Positions 1 through 5,799 are shown, counted from the stretch's first letter. The stretch: DNA of 11,500 nucleotides from Chitinophagaceae bacterium (GCA_021738605.1 JAIPBY010000069.1:1-11500); one strand, 5' to 3'. Numbers and translations are program-made. The notes: generated by a model not told the origin, from the letters alone.

Positions 1-521
1 CCATATTGTTGAGTAGCCTTCATCAAAGCATCAGCATTAAAACTACGTACATTATTTGGCAATTTATCTAAGGCTTGTGTTTGGTCTTCTGCTAGGTTAT
101 CCAAATTGTTTAATAAATCAACGAGCAAATATTCTCTTGAGATATTTTTAGGGAAAGAGGATTTTAGTTTGAATTCAAATGTCTTTCCATTGAGTTGAAA
201 CTCGCCTTTGCGCTTATGGTTATATACCCATGTAGAATTGTAAAGTTGTGTTAGGCCTAGTCCTAATGAATTAAAACTATTTGGGGATACCAAAAGAAAA
301 TCTTCGTCTTTCAGAAAACTTTCTACTACTTGGCGGTCATCCGGAGGAACAGCCCCAAATTTTGATTGTTTAGGCGCGTAATACAATCCTTGGTTTAATT
401 TTACCAGTGTTCCGTCTTTGGTTAATTGAGCCAAATGTCTATCTATGGCCGTGGAATAATATTCCAGGTCAGAACGGCGATATACCTCACCCTGCTTGAT
501 ATGTTGACGGAGCAAATTCAT
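1..521 (-). CDS. AbiEi-like (DUF6088) type IV antitoxin, partial
   Basis: The gene starts with ATG at 521 and stays open for 173 codons to the left edge, so its C-terminus is missing. It begins MNLLRQHIKQGEVYRRSDLE. Residues 1 to about 50 look like a winged helix-turn-helix ending in the motif QGLYYAPK (44-51). This layout is typical of DUF6088/AbiEi-type antitoxins, which in known type IV systems repress their own operon and counteract the nucleotidyltransferase toxin AbiEii. Residues 75-105 (LLVSPNSFNSLGLGLTQLYN) and 110-125 (LNGKTFEFKLKSSFPK) fit the middle part of that family. The toxin gene would lie downstream, beyond base 1, and cannot be seen. A -7 box lies only 11 bases upstream, so the leader is very short. 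The family call is from remembered motifs. A related transcriptional regulator with the same wHTH is the alternative. Confidence 0.75.
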   Translation of the reverse strand, partial: MNLLRQHIKQGEVYRRSDLEYYSTAIDRHLAQLTKDGTLVKLNQGLYYAPKQSKFGAVPPDDRQVVESFLKDEDFLLVSPNSFNSLGLGLTQLYNSTWVYNHKRKGEFQLNGKTFEFKLKSSFPKNISREYLLVDLLNNLDNLAEDQTQALDKLPNNVRSFNADALMKATQQY

Positions 522-531
522 CTCTTTGATA

Positions 532-586
532 CAAAAGTACAGATATTTTTTGAATTGCATGCAAAAAAAGGAAAAATTCATGCAAT
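532..586 (-). promoter_or_regulatory. Promoter and candidate operator of the AbiEi-like gene
   Basis: On the minus strand, TACTTTTG (532-539) matches the Bacteroidota -7 consensus TAnnTTTG. A TTG lies 22 bases further upstream, within the inverted repeat. That repeat has 8-base arms, ATTGCATG (554-561) and CATGCAAT (579-586), separated by 17 bases. It covers the expected -33 region, where binding would block RNA polymerase. AbiEi proteins are known to bind inverted repeats at their own promoter, so this is a plausible autoregulatory site. It is inferred from position and symmetry only. Confidence 0.5.
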
Positions 587-588
587 GA

Positions 589-963
589 CTACCAATCCTC
601 GCCCAGCTCATCCATTTTTGCTACCTGTTGCAGCATAGAACGAATGTCTTCCTGGTAGCTTTTGATTTTAGGAGATTCCGGAACATGCACAAGGCCATTT
701 ACTTCGGTTACGGCAAAGTGATTCCGTTTATTGATTCTAACAGGTTTTAGTTTGCCAGCTTTGATGTAGTTGTCAATGGTACGACGGCTGACACGAAGCA
801 TGCGCATGGCTTCAAATGTATCGATCCATTTTGTCAAAAAGGAATCAACTGGATTCTTTAGACTTTCAATCTCAGAATGCAAATTGGCAATCATGGACTT
901 CATTTCCATGAATTGTTCCATGAGCATCTCATTGGTGATACTTTTTGAGTTGTTTGCATCCAT
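589..963 (-). CDS. Excisionase/MerR-like helix-turn-helix DNA-binding protein
   Basis: This 124-residue protein has two visible parts. Residues 1-40 are a charged, coiled-coil-like helix rich in Met, Glu and Leu (EQFMEMKSMIANLHSEIESL). Residues 45-92 form an HTH_17/excisionase-type winged helix: KWIDTFEAMRMLRVSRRT gives the helix-turn-helix, and IKAGKLKPVRINKRNHF gives the following hairpin wing. Small proteins of this type are common in Bacteroidota mobile islands and act as regulators or recombination directionality factors. It lies 67 bases upstream of the AbiEi-like gene on the same strand, so the two may be cotranscribed, although the latter has its own promoter. No integrase is visible in the window. 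The specific function is unknown; the DNA-binding call is fairly sure. Confidence 0.75.
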   Translation of the reverse strand: MDANNSKSITNEMLMEQFMEMKSMIANLHSEIESLKNPVDSFLTKWIDTFEAMRMLRVSRRTIDNYIKAGKLKPVRINKRNHFAVTEVNGLVHVPESPKIKSYQEDIRSMLQQVAKMDELGEDW

Positions 964-969
964 AGTGCA

Positions 970-996
970 CTAAAGTAAAATCATTTTTTGAAATGA
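970..996 (-). promoter_or_regulatory. Putative promoter and palindrome before the HTH gene
   Basis: On the minus strand, TACTTTAG (970-977) differs at one base from the TAnnTTTG -7 consensus. It ends 6 bases before the ATG, so the transcript would be nearly leaderless. A perfect 6-base inverted repeat with a 4-base loop, TCATTT (981-986) and AAATGA (991-996), sits between the -7 box and the expected -33 position. It could be an operator for the HTH protein itself. No clear -33 TTG is seen. Confidence 0.35.
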
Positions 997-1465
997 AAAA
1001 GCTTCCGAACAGAATGGTACATATTGGAACGGAAGTTTAGACGGGTATGGACAAAATAAGATTTTAAGTGACTGGTAAATCGAAATTATTTCTTTGAAAA
1101 AATAAATTCAAATACTCAAATAATCAAAAGCTCATTGGCTCAAGTGGTTAAAATTTGCGCATTTTAAGGGTGGAAAATGGGAAGTGATTTTAATGCAACA
1201 AGAAGAAAAAAACGACAACAAAATACAAGTATCAAAAAATTATTTTATCTTTGTTTTATCGTTCTTTTTTGTTGCTCACTTGTAACTCAACAAAGTCGAA
1301 ATCTGATGAGTAGTTGCTCATTTGTTGCTCGAAAAAATGAATAAACTCAGCAAAATCAAGGGTTTTCAGAGTTGTTTTTTCTTATCAGTTCCTGCATTGG
1401 AAAGTAACCACTACAAATCTTTGATTAACATTCTTTATAAATGAATAGCAAATAAAAAGCTACAT
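997..1465. other. AT-rich noncoding stretch between divergent genes
   Basis: No convincing gene is seen on either strand here, between the minus-strand HTH gene and plus-strand hipB. The DNA is strongly AT-rich with many A and T runs. It holds an imperfect direct repeat (1271-1330, listed separately). A stretch near 1135-1180 reads superficially like the D-arm of a tRNA but has no matching acceptor stem or T-loop. It may be regulatory DNA or debris of a mobile island. Confidence 0.6.
1271..1330. repeat. Imperfect 18-base direct repeat with GTTGCTC core
   Basis: GTTGCTCACTTGTAACTC (1271-1288) and GTTGCTCATTTGTTGCTC (1313-1330) agree at 15 of 18 bases and start 42 bases apart. The second copy is itself a tandem of two GTTGCTC units. 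The first copy lies in a stem with 7-base arms, TTTGTTG (1268-1274) and CAACAAA (1288-1294). The role is unknown; it could be a protein-binding array or a recombination-site remnant. Confidence 0.5.
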
Positions 1466-1584
1466 ATGAATGATATATAATTCACTAAAGCCAAAAAAGT
1501 AACTTAATGAATGATATATCAGTCAAAATAACAATTTATATGTAAAATATCCGTATGTTTGTAGTGTAAATCATTCACTAAAGC
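1466..1584. repeat. Repeated motifs upstream of hipB, candidate HipB operators
   Basis: ATGAATGATATAT occurs twice, at 1466-1478 and 1507-1519, 41 bases apart or about four helical turns. Its core TGAATGAT recurs inverted as ATCATTCA at 1570-1577, just after the hipB -7 box. ATTCACTAAAGC also occurs twice (1480-1491 and 1573-1584). Repeated sites spaced by whole helical turns upstream of an antitoxin gene fit cooperative binding by a dimeric repressor such as HipB. The E. coli operator pattern TATCC-N8-GGATA is not present intact; only one TATCC half is seen, at 1548-1552. The role is inferred. Confidence 0.45.
1554..1561 (+). promoter_or_regulatory. Promoter -7 element of hipBA
   Basis: TATGTTTG matches the Bacteroidota consensus TAnnTTTG exactly. 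Transcription would start around 1565, before both possible hipB starts (1600 and 1633). No good TTG is seen at the -33 position, which may mean a weak or regulated promoter. The inverted ATCATTCA motif (1570-1577) lies right at the expected start of transcription. Confidence 0.45.
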
Positions 1585-1599
1585 ATTAAATGACTGTTT

Positions 1600-1947
1600 A
1601 TGACTGATAGGTCATACAATAATTGGAGCTCCATGAGCGATAAGGTGCTGGCAAAGCATATTGGTAGTTTTGTAAAAGAAAAACGCATGGAGATGAACAA
1701 AACGCAGGATCTCCTGGCACATGCAGCCGGAATCAGCCGTTCTACCTTGAGTTTGCTGGAAAAGGGAGAGACCGTTACACTAGCCACTTTACTCCAGGTA
1801 TTAAGGGTCTTGGATCAATTGCATATACTGGATGTGTTTTCTGTTCAACCAACCGTTAGTCCCATTCAGCTGGCCAAAATAGAACTTAAAAAACGTAAAA
1901 GAGCCAGTGGCAGAACACCCGCTTCATCTAAAAAATCAACCTGGTAA
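1600..1947 (+). CDS. hipB: HipB-type XRE antitoxin
   Basis: This is the antitoxin and DNA-binding repressor of the hipBA pair. It has up to 115 residues. Residues about 18-75 form a Cro/C1-type helix-turn-helix (KTQDLLAHAAGISRSTLSLLEKG), followed by a helix TLATLLQVLRVLDQLHIL typical of HipB-like proteins. The C-terminal tail (about residue 97 on) is strongly basic (KKRKRASGR) and ends in Trp115. E. coli HipB also ends in a Trp, which contributes to complex stability. The stop lies 3 bases before hipA, so the two genes are surely cotranscribed. The start is uncertain: ATG 1600 has no visible ribosome site, while ATG 1633 (MSDKVLAKHIG) has GGAG four bases upstream and begins closer to the conserved domain. 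Confidence 0.88.
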   Translation: MTDRSYNNWSSMSDKVLAKHIGSFVKEKRMEMNKTQDLLAHAAGISRSTLSLLEKGETVTLATLLQVLRVLDQLHILDVFSVQPTVSPIQLAKIELKKRKRASGRTPASSKKSTW

Positions 1948-1950
1948 ACC

Positions 1951-3255
1951 ATGCACACAGCGTTTGTAAAAATATGGGGAGCAATGGTAGGTGCTGTAGC
2001 CTGGGATGATACAACTGGTAAGGCCTCCTTTGAATTTGATTCCAATTTCAAAAACAAGCATTGGGATTTGTCACCGCTGAAAATGCCCATCCAATCAGCT
2101 AAACGCATCTTCAATTTCCCGGAATTGAAGCCCGAAAGAAATTCACCTTTTGACACCTATAAAGGCATGCCGGGTTTACTTGCAGATGTGCTTCCGGACA
2201 AGTATGGAAATCAATTAATCAACATGTGGCTTGCCCAAAATGGTCGCGATGCTAACAGCATGAATCCGGTAGAGATGCTTTGTTTTATTGGATCAAGAGG
2301 AATGGGTGCCATGGAATTTGAGCCCGCCGCAATGAAAGAGACCAAGCGTACTTTCTTTATCGAACTGGATAGCCTGGTTGACATTGCTAAAAAAATGCTG
2401 TCACAAAAGTCAGCCTTAAAAACCAATTTGAAAAAGGAGGATGAACAGGCCATGATGGAAATACTCAAGGTTGGAACTTCGGCAGGTGGAGCAAGGCCTA
2501 AAGCTGTGATAGCATATAACGAAAAGACTGGTGAAGTTCGGTCAGGTCAAACGAATGCCCCGAAAGGATTTGAACACTGGCTATTAAAGCTTGATGGGGT
2601 GAGTGATGTTCAGTTGGGAGCCAGTACCGGTTATGGAAGGGTGGAAATGGCGTATTACAACATGGCGGTTGCCAGCGGAGTAGAAATGATGCCTTCAATG
2701 CTGCTCGAAGAAAACGGTCGTGCACATTTTATGACCAAACGATTTGACCGTGAAGACGGAGATATCAAGCATCACATTCAAACACTTTGCGCCATCAATC
2801 ATTATGATTACAATGCGGTGACCAGTTTTAGTTACGAGCAACTGTTTCAAACGATGCGTGAACTAAAGCTCAGTTACCCTGAAGCAGAACAGATGTTTCG
2901 TAGAATGGTTTTTAATGTGATAGCGCGTAATTGTGATGACCACACCAAGAATTTTGCTTTCCGCTTAAAAAAGAATAGTCAATGGGAATTGGCACCAGCA
3001 TACGATTTATGTCACGCCTATAAACCGGATCATCAGTGGGTAAGTCAGCACGCGCTCAGTATTAACGGCAAACGAAAAGGAATATCAAAAACCGATTTGT
3101 TGGTGATAGGCAAATCAGTCAAGTGCAAACAAGCTTCTGGCATTATCGAGGAAATTGAATCAACCGTAATGAATTGGAAAAAATTCGCCAATGAGGTAGG
3201 TATAACAGCAAAGCTCAGAGACGCGATTGATAAAACAATCAAAGACTGGAATTAA
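1951..3255 (+). CDS. hipA: HipA serine/threonine kinase toxin
   Basis: This is a full-length 434-residue HipA-family toxin. HipA kinases inactivate translation factors (E. coli HipA phosphorylates glutamyl-tRNA synthetase) and cause growth arrest or persistence unless HipB holds them. The N-terminal couple_HipA domain covers about residues 1-125. The HipA_C kinase fold follows, with the flexible loop GTSAGGARPK (175-184), whose Ser177 corresponds to the autophosphorylated serine of E. coli HipA. Further motifs are FMTKRFDR (260-267), the catalytic-loop motif RNCDDHTKNF (326-335) and the metal-binding APAYDLC (348-354, Asp352). All key kinase residues look intact, so the toxin is probably active. 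It is one polypeptide, not the split HipS/HipT form. The gene begins 3 bases after hipB and ends 133 bases before a convergent gene. Confidence 0.92.
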   Translation: MHTAFVKIWGAMVGAVAWDDTTGKASFEFDSNFKNKHWDLSPLKMPIQSAKRIFNFPELKPERNSPFDTYKGMPGLLADVLPDKYGNQLINMWLAQNGRDANSMNPVEMLCFIGSRGMGAMEFEPAAMKETKRTFFIELDSLVDIAKKMLSQKSALKTNLKKEDEQAMMEILKVGTSAGGARPKAVIAYNEKTGEVRSGQTNAPKGFEHWLLKLDGVSDVQLGASTGYGRVEMAYYNMAVASGVEMMPSMLLEENGRAHFMTKRFDREDGDIKHHIQTLCAINHYDYNAVTSFSYEQLFQTMRELKLSYPEAEQMFRRMVFNVIARNCDDHTKNFAFRLKKNSQWELAPAYDLCHAYKPDHQWVSQHALSINGKRKGISKTDLLVIGKSVKCKQASGIIEEIESTVMNWKKFANEVGITAKLRDAIDKTIKDWN

Positions 3256-3388
3256 TTTTAGTGGGTTGCCAAAATAACAATGCGTCGCTCAAATATTTTA
3301 GTGCCCAATCAATTAAAACCAAACCTTAATGATGGAGTAAATTTTAGCGCAGAGTATTGAGTATACTGCCACTTGTTTGATAAAGAAT

Positions 3389-3823
3389 TTATCGAAATGA
3401 TAGTAACTCTACATCAAAAACCAGCCCACAGTTGGGTCCAATCGTTGCACTAACCTGCCTGTCACCATAAGCCAGATTGGGATGCAAAAAAAGTCTCCAT
3501 TTGCTTCCTACAGGCATTAGTTGCAATGCTTCAATCCACCCTTTTATTACTCCATTTACAGGAAATGAAGCTGGCTGTCCGCGTTTAATGGAGCTATCGA
3601 AAACCTCTCCACTGATCAAGGTGCCATGATAATGACAGGTAACCATGTTGTGCAATGCGGGTTTTTCTCCTTTCCCCTCCACTAAAATTTGATATTGCAA
3701 TCCACTTGTCAATGCCACAACTCCTGGCTTGGTGGCATTCTCAGATAAAAAGTTTTCAGCAGCAATTAAGTTAGCTGCCGATTTTTCTTCTTTCAGTGCT
3801 TTTAAACGATCCGAAACTGACAT
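3389..3823 (-). CDS. FKBP-type peptidyl-prolyl cis-trans isomerase
   Basis: This is a 144-residue FklB/FKBP22-like prolyl isomerase, which catalyses cis-trans isomerisation before proline and helps folding. A short N-terminal helical part (about 1-35, with AAENFLSENATKPGV) resembles the end of the FKBP_N dimerisation domain. The FKBP_C domain (about 40-143) shows HYHGTLISGEVFDSS (64-78), PASFPVNGVIKGWIEALQLM (84-103), LAYGDR (117-122) and a final FDVELLSF strand. Active-site aromatic residues equivalent to Tyr64, Phe75, Asp76, Phe87 and Trp96 are present. There is no signal peptide, so it should be cytoplasmic. It runs convergent to hipA. The truncated pyrophosphohydrolase reading frame lies 65 bases upstream on the same strand, and no clear own promoter is seen. 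The family call is firm; the client protein is unknown. Confidence 0.93.
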   Translation of the reverse strand: MSVSDRLKALKEEKSAANLIAAENFLSENATKPGVVALTSGLQYQILVEGKGEKPALHNMVTCHYHGTLISGEVFDSSIKRGQPASFPVNGVIKGWIEALQLMPVGSKWRLFLHPNLAYGDRQVSATIGPNCGLVFDVELLSFR

Positions 3824-3888
3824 GTTTATTGGTTTAACAGTGGTAAAAAATGGGTTTACAACATGAGCGATATTACTTTCAGTCCTTT

Positions 3889-3960
3889 CTATATTGACAA
3901 AGGGGGGGGGTGATTTCTAAACTTTATTAATTCGTTGGTAATTTCCTCTATCTCACTCAT
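3889..3960 (-). pseudogene. Remnant of a MazG-like nucleotide pyrophosphohydrolase
   Basis: A 23-codon frame starts at ATG 3960, 40 bases downstream of rhuM. It begins MSEIEEITNELIKFRN, the typical N-terminus of short MazG-family nucleotide pyrophosphohydrolases, in which the text normally continues with a sequence like ERDWxQFHNPK. Here the homology stops after about 16 residues, at a run of nine C, followed by PPPLSI and a stop. The rest of the gene (about 90 codons in the family) is gone, so no catalytic EExxE-type helix remains. The fragment marks a deletion or insertion junction between the RhuM operon and the FKBP gene. Identity rests on remembered family sequences over a short span. 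Confidence 0.55.
3902..3910. repeat. Homopolymer of nine G (C on the minus strand)
   Basis: This run is the only long G/C homopolymer in an AT-rich surrounding. It lies exactly where the pyrophosphohydrolase homology ends. The frame after the run is open, without a stop, through 26 codons into the FKBP start codon at 3823. A run of ten (or seven) C would therefore join the two reading frames. Such tracts are also prone to sequencing error. Confidence 0.9.
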
Positions 3961-4000
3961 GCTTATTTTTAATTCACTAGGGAATTTTCTGCTCTATATC

Positions 4001-4969
4001 TTATTTCGAATTTCTATTCAGTACACTGATCAATAATTTTTTTACTATTTCCATCTCTTCAGCTTTGCTGGCCGCTACAAACAGGGTTAAACTTGCCAGG
4101 GCTTCATTACTGATTATAGTCTGTCCTGCATTTGTGTATAGTAAGCTATTCCGCTCCAGGAATAGTAGAAAACAGGCAGCGGCAATTCGCTTGTTTCCAT
4201 CCACAAATGCATGATTTTTTACCACCAGATAGAGTAACATGGCAGCCTTTTCTTCAATAGAAGGATAGGCATCTTGTTCGCCAAAGCCTTGCATAATTTG
4301 ATTCACTGCACTATCAAATCCACCATCTTTTTCTCTGCCAAACACATCTGAGTTGAATTCTGCGCGCATTTGATCAACCAAGTTCATGAATTCAGTCATG
4401 GCAGGATATTCAGCCTTTTTTGTGTGGTTGCCTTTTGCGTCCAAAGCCTCGTGGTCGTAGTCGTCCAGAAGTTGTAAACCAACACTAAATTGATGCAGCC
4501 AGGCGTAATTTTCGTTACTTGAGGCTTGGTCTCCAATTGCTCTGCTAAGAATACGAATGCCATCATGAAGAACTTGCATTTCCTTGTTCTTCTGCTCCAA
4601 GCGTTTTTCATTGAATGCTACACCCTCGATCAGGTAGTCTTTTAATCGTTTTGTTGCCCATTGTCGGAATTGGGTACCTCGTTTAGAGTTTACACGGTAG
4701 CCGACAGATATTATCGCATCGAGATTATAATAATCTACCACGTAGGTTTTGCCGTCCGAAGCAGTTGTTGCATTTTTTGCAACAACTGAATCTCTGATCA
4801 ATTCACCACTTGTAAAAATATTTCTTAAGTGTCTGGAAATCAATGATTTGTCCTTTTCAAACAAGCTGGAAATCTGGTTTAGGCTTAACCAAAAAGTTTC
4901 TCCTTCAAAATGAACTTCAATCTGAGTACTGCCATCGGCTGATGTGTATATTTCAATCTGATTCTCCAT
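4001..4969 (-). CDS. rhuM: RhuM-family protein with Doc-like Fic domain
   Basis: The protein has 322 residues from ATG 4969, or 323 from ATG 4972. The N-terminal half (about 1-115) is the RhuM domain: a winged-helix-like part with FWLSLNQISSLFEKDKSLIS, then VVDYYNLDAIISVGYRVNS and the signature RGTQFRQWATKRLKDYLI (98-115). About 118-150 is a linker helix. The C-terminal half carries a Fic/Doc fold with HAFVDGNKRIAA (254-265, counted from 4972). The active-site form HxFxDGNKR ends in Lys-Arg as in Doc, not Gly-Arg as in AMP-transferring Fic proteins. Doc phosphorylates EF-Tu, so a kinase-like toxin activity is possible. RhuM was first named in a Salmonella pathogenicity island and its role is not settled. 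AGGAGG (4975-4980) is spaced best for ATG 4969. A broken pyrophosphohydrolase gene lies just downstream. Confidence 0.88.
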   Translation of the reverse strand: MENQIEIYTSADGSTQIEVHFEGETFWLSLNQISSLFEKDKSLISRHLRNIFTSGELIRDSVVAKNATTASDGKTYVVDYYNLDAIISVGYRVNSKRGTQFRQWATKRLKDYLIEGVAFNEKRLEQKNKEMQVLHDGIRILSRAIGDQASSNENYAWLHQFSVGLQLLDDYDHEALDAKGNHTKKAEYPAMTEFMNLVDQMRAEFNSDVFGREKDGGFDSAVNQIMQGFGEQDAYPSIEEKAAMLLYLVVKNHAFVDGNKRIAAACFLLFLERNSLLYTNAGQTIISNEALASLTLFVAASKAEEMEIVKKLLISVLNRNSK

Positions 4970-4974
4970 CATTT

Positions 4975-5009
4975 CCTCCTTATCGTCAATTATTATATAA
5001 ATATAATAA
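4975..5009 (-). promoter_or_regulatory. Strong ribosome site and perfect palindrome before rhuM
   Basis: On the minus strand a full AGGAGG (4975-4980) precedes the rhuM start. This is unusual in a Bacteroidota setting, where strong Shine-Dalgarno sites are rare. Ten bases upstream is a 20-base palindrome, TTATTATA (4990-4997), TAAA, TATAATAA (5002-5009), with perfect 8-base arms. Its middle reads TATATTTA on the minus strand, close to a TAnnTTTG -7 box, so it may be both promoter core and operator. The function is inferred. Confidence 0.4.
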
Positions 5010-5143
5010 ACCTTGGGCGCTACTTAAAATTTGTGAGTGCAGAGAGACTTTGTACGACTGCTTTACTTCCTATTGTTAGATTTTTCAAACCGGACGCAGA
5101 CAACCCATCCCAAACAATTCTATTTCAAAAATGTTATACCTCC

Positions 5144-5413
5144 ATGAACCCTATCGATCAAGACCGCATCATTGAAATGGCATGGGAAGACAGGACTCCT
5201 TTTGAGGCCATTTTGTTTCAGTTTGGGCTTACTGAAGCGGATGTAATTGCCTTGATGAGGAAGTCGCTCAAACGCAGCAGTTTCAACCTCTGGCGCAAAA
5301 GGGTCAATAGTGGTGTGAGCCAAAAACACCTGCAGAAGCGCAGTGCTGAAATTCAGCGCTTCAAATGCACATTACAACGGCAGATTACACACAATAAAAT
5401 CAGCAAAAGATAA
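5144..5413 (+). CDS. TIGR03643 family protein
   Basis: This is an 89-residue protein. The start is placed at ATG 5144 because the family begins MNPID-DRIIEMAWEDRTPF. The upstream in-frame codons from 5033 show no family likeness. Recognisable conserved parts are IIEMAWEDRTPFEAI (8-22), FQFGLTE (23-29), VIALMRKSL (32-40), SSFNLWRKRV (43-52) and a C-terminal RFKC motif. The protein looks helical, small and basic, with no membrane segment or signal peptide. Its biochemical role is unknown. Genes of this family often sit next to a DUF2256 gene and a cryptochrome/photolyase gene. DUF2256 follows here after 49 bases, but no photolyase is present. A compact palindrome, GCTGAA-A-TTCAGC (5345-5357), lies inside the coding region. 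Confidence 0.85.
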   Translation: MNPIDQDRIIEMAWEDRTPFEAILFQFGLTEADVIALMRKSLKRSSFNLWRKRVNSGVSQKHLQKRSAEIQRFKCTLQRQITHNKISKR

Positions 5414-5462
5414 AAGCCTTCTGCATTCAACAATTAACAGACCATTTTTATAACCAGCAAAC

Positions 5463-5600
5463 ATGAAAGGAGTTAAAAAAGCTGATTTGCCAACCAAGGT
5501 TTGTGTGCATTGCAACAGGCCATTTACCTGGAGAAAGAAATGGGAAAAGGTTTGGGACATGGTCAAGTACTGTTCCGACAGATGCCGCAAAGCGCATTAA
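5463..5600 (+). CDS. DUF2256 small zinc-finger-like protein
   Basis: This 45-residue protein starts MKGVKKADLPTKVCVHCNRP. Cys14-X2-Cys17 and Cys37-X3-Cys41 form a likely four-cysteine metal site. Between them is the conserved FTWRKKWEKVWD block (21-32), followed by VKYCSDRCRKAH, all typical of DUF2256. Its length matches the family, which is usually 40-60 residues. It lies 49 bases after the TIGR03643 gene and is probably cotranscribed. In other genomes the family is found near cryptochrome/photolyase genes, hence a guessed link to light or DNA repair, but the molecular role is not known. ATG 5463 is the only sensible start. The family call is firm. Confidence 0.88.
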   Translation: MKGVKKADLPTKVCVHCNRPFTWRKKWEKVWDMVKYCSDRCRKAH

Positions 5601-5799
5601 TTGGTTATCACAAAATTCTATGCTCCTATATCTTGGGCATGAAACGGATGAGAAAGATATCATTGCCATCATAAAATCCATCAACGGTATAGCTTCAAAC
5701 CACTTTCACTGCTGCATTTGTTGCTGTGCAAACACCTCATCGAATTACAGGACGAATAATAGGCAGGTGTGTTCGGGACGGTATATCGCAGGGAATCAA
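5601..5799 (+). other. Spacer upstream of the sugar-acid operon
   Basis: No complete gene is seen between DUF2256 and the Fe-ADH promoter. One frame (5622-5692) reads LYLGHETDEKDIIAIIKSI, which vaguely recalls the C-terminal part of class V aminotransferases/cysteine desulfurases, but it lacks a start and any neighbouring homology. Another frame is open from 5689 into the Fe-ADH gene without recognisable homology before 5828. The stretch could hold regulatory sites or decayed coding DNA. Confidence 0.3.

Noticed and set aside
1133..1185. tRNA-like text (GGCTCAAGTGGTTAAAA)
   Set aside because: It recalls a D-arm, but no T-loop (GTTCGAATC type), anticodon stem or matching acceptor stem follows at the right distance.
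1578..2156. Minus-strand open frames opposite hipB and the start of hipA (1578-1787, 1866-2156)
   Set aside because: They lie antisense to clearly conserved genes and show no family likeness.
3256..3388. Terminator between convergent hipA and FKBP genes
   Set aside because: No GC-rich stem followed by a T run is seen on either strand in this spacer.
5033..5143. N-terminal extension of the TIGR03643 gene from ATG 5033
   Set aside because: The 37 extra residues show no conservation with the family, which starts at the MNPID Met (5144).
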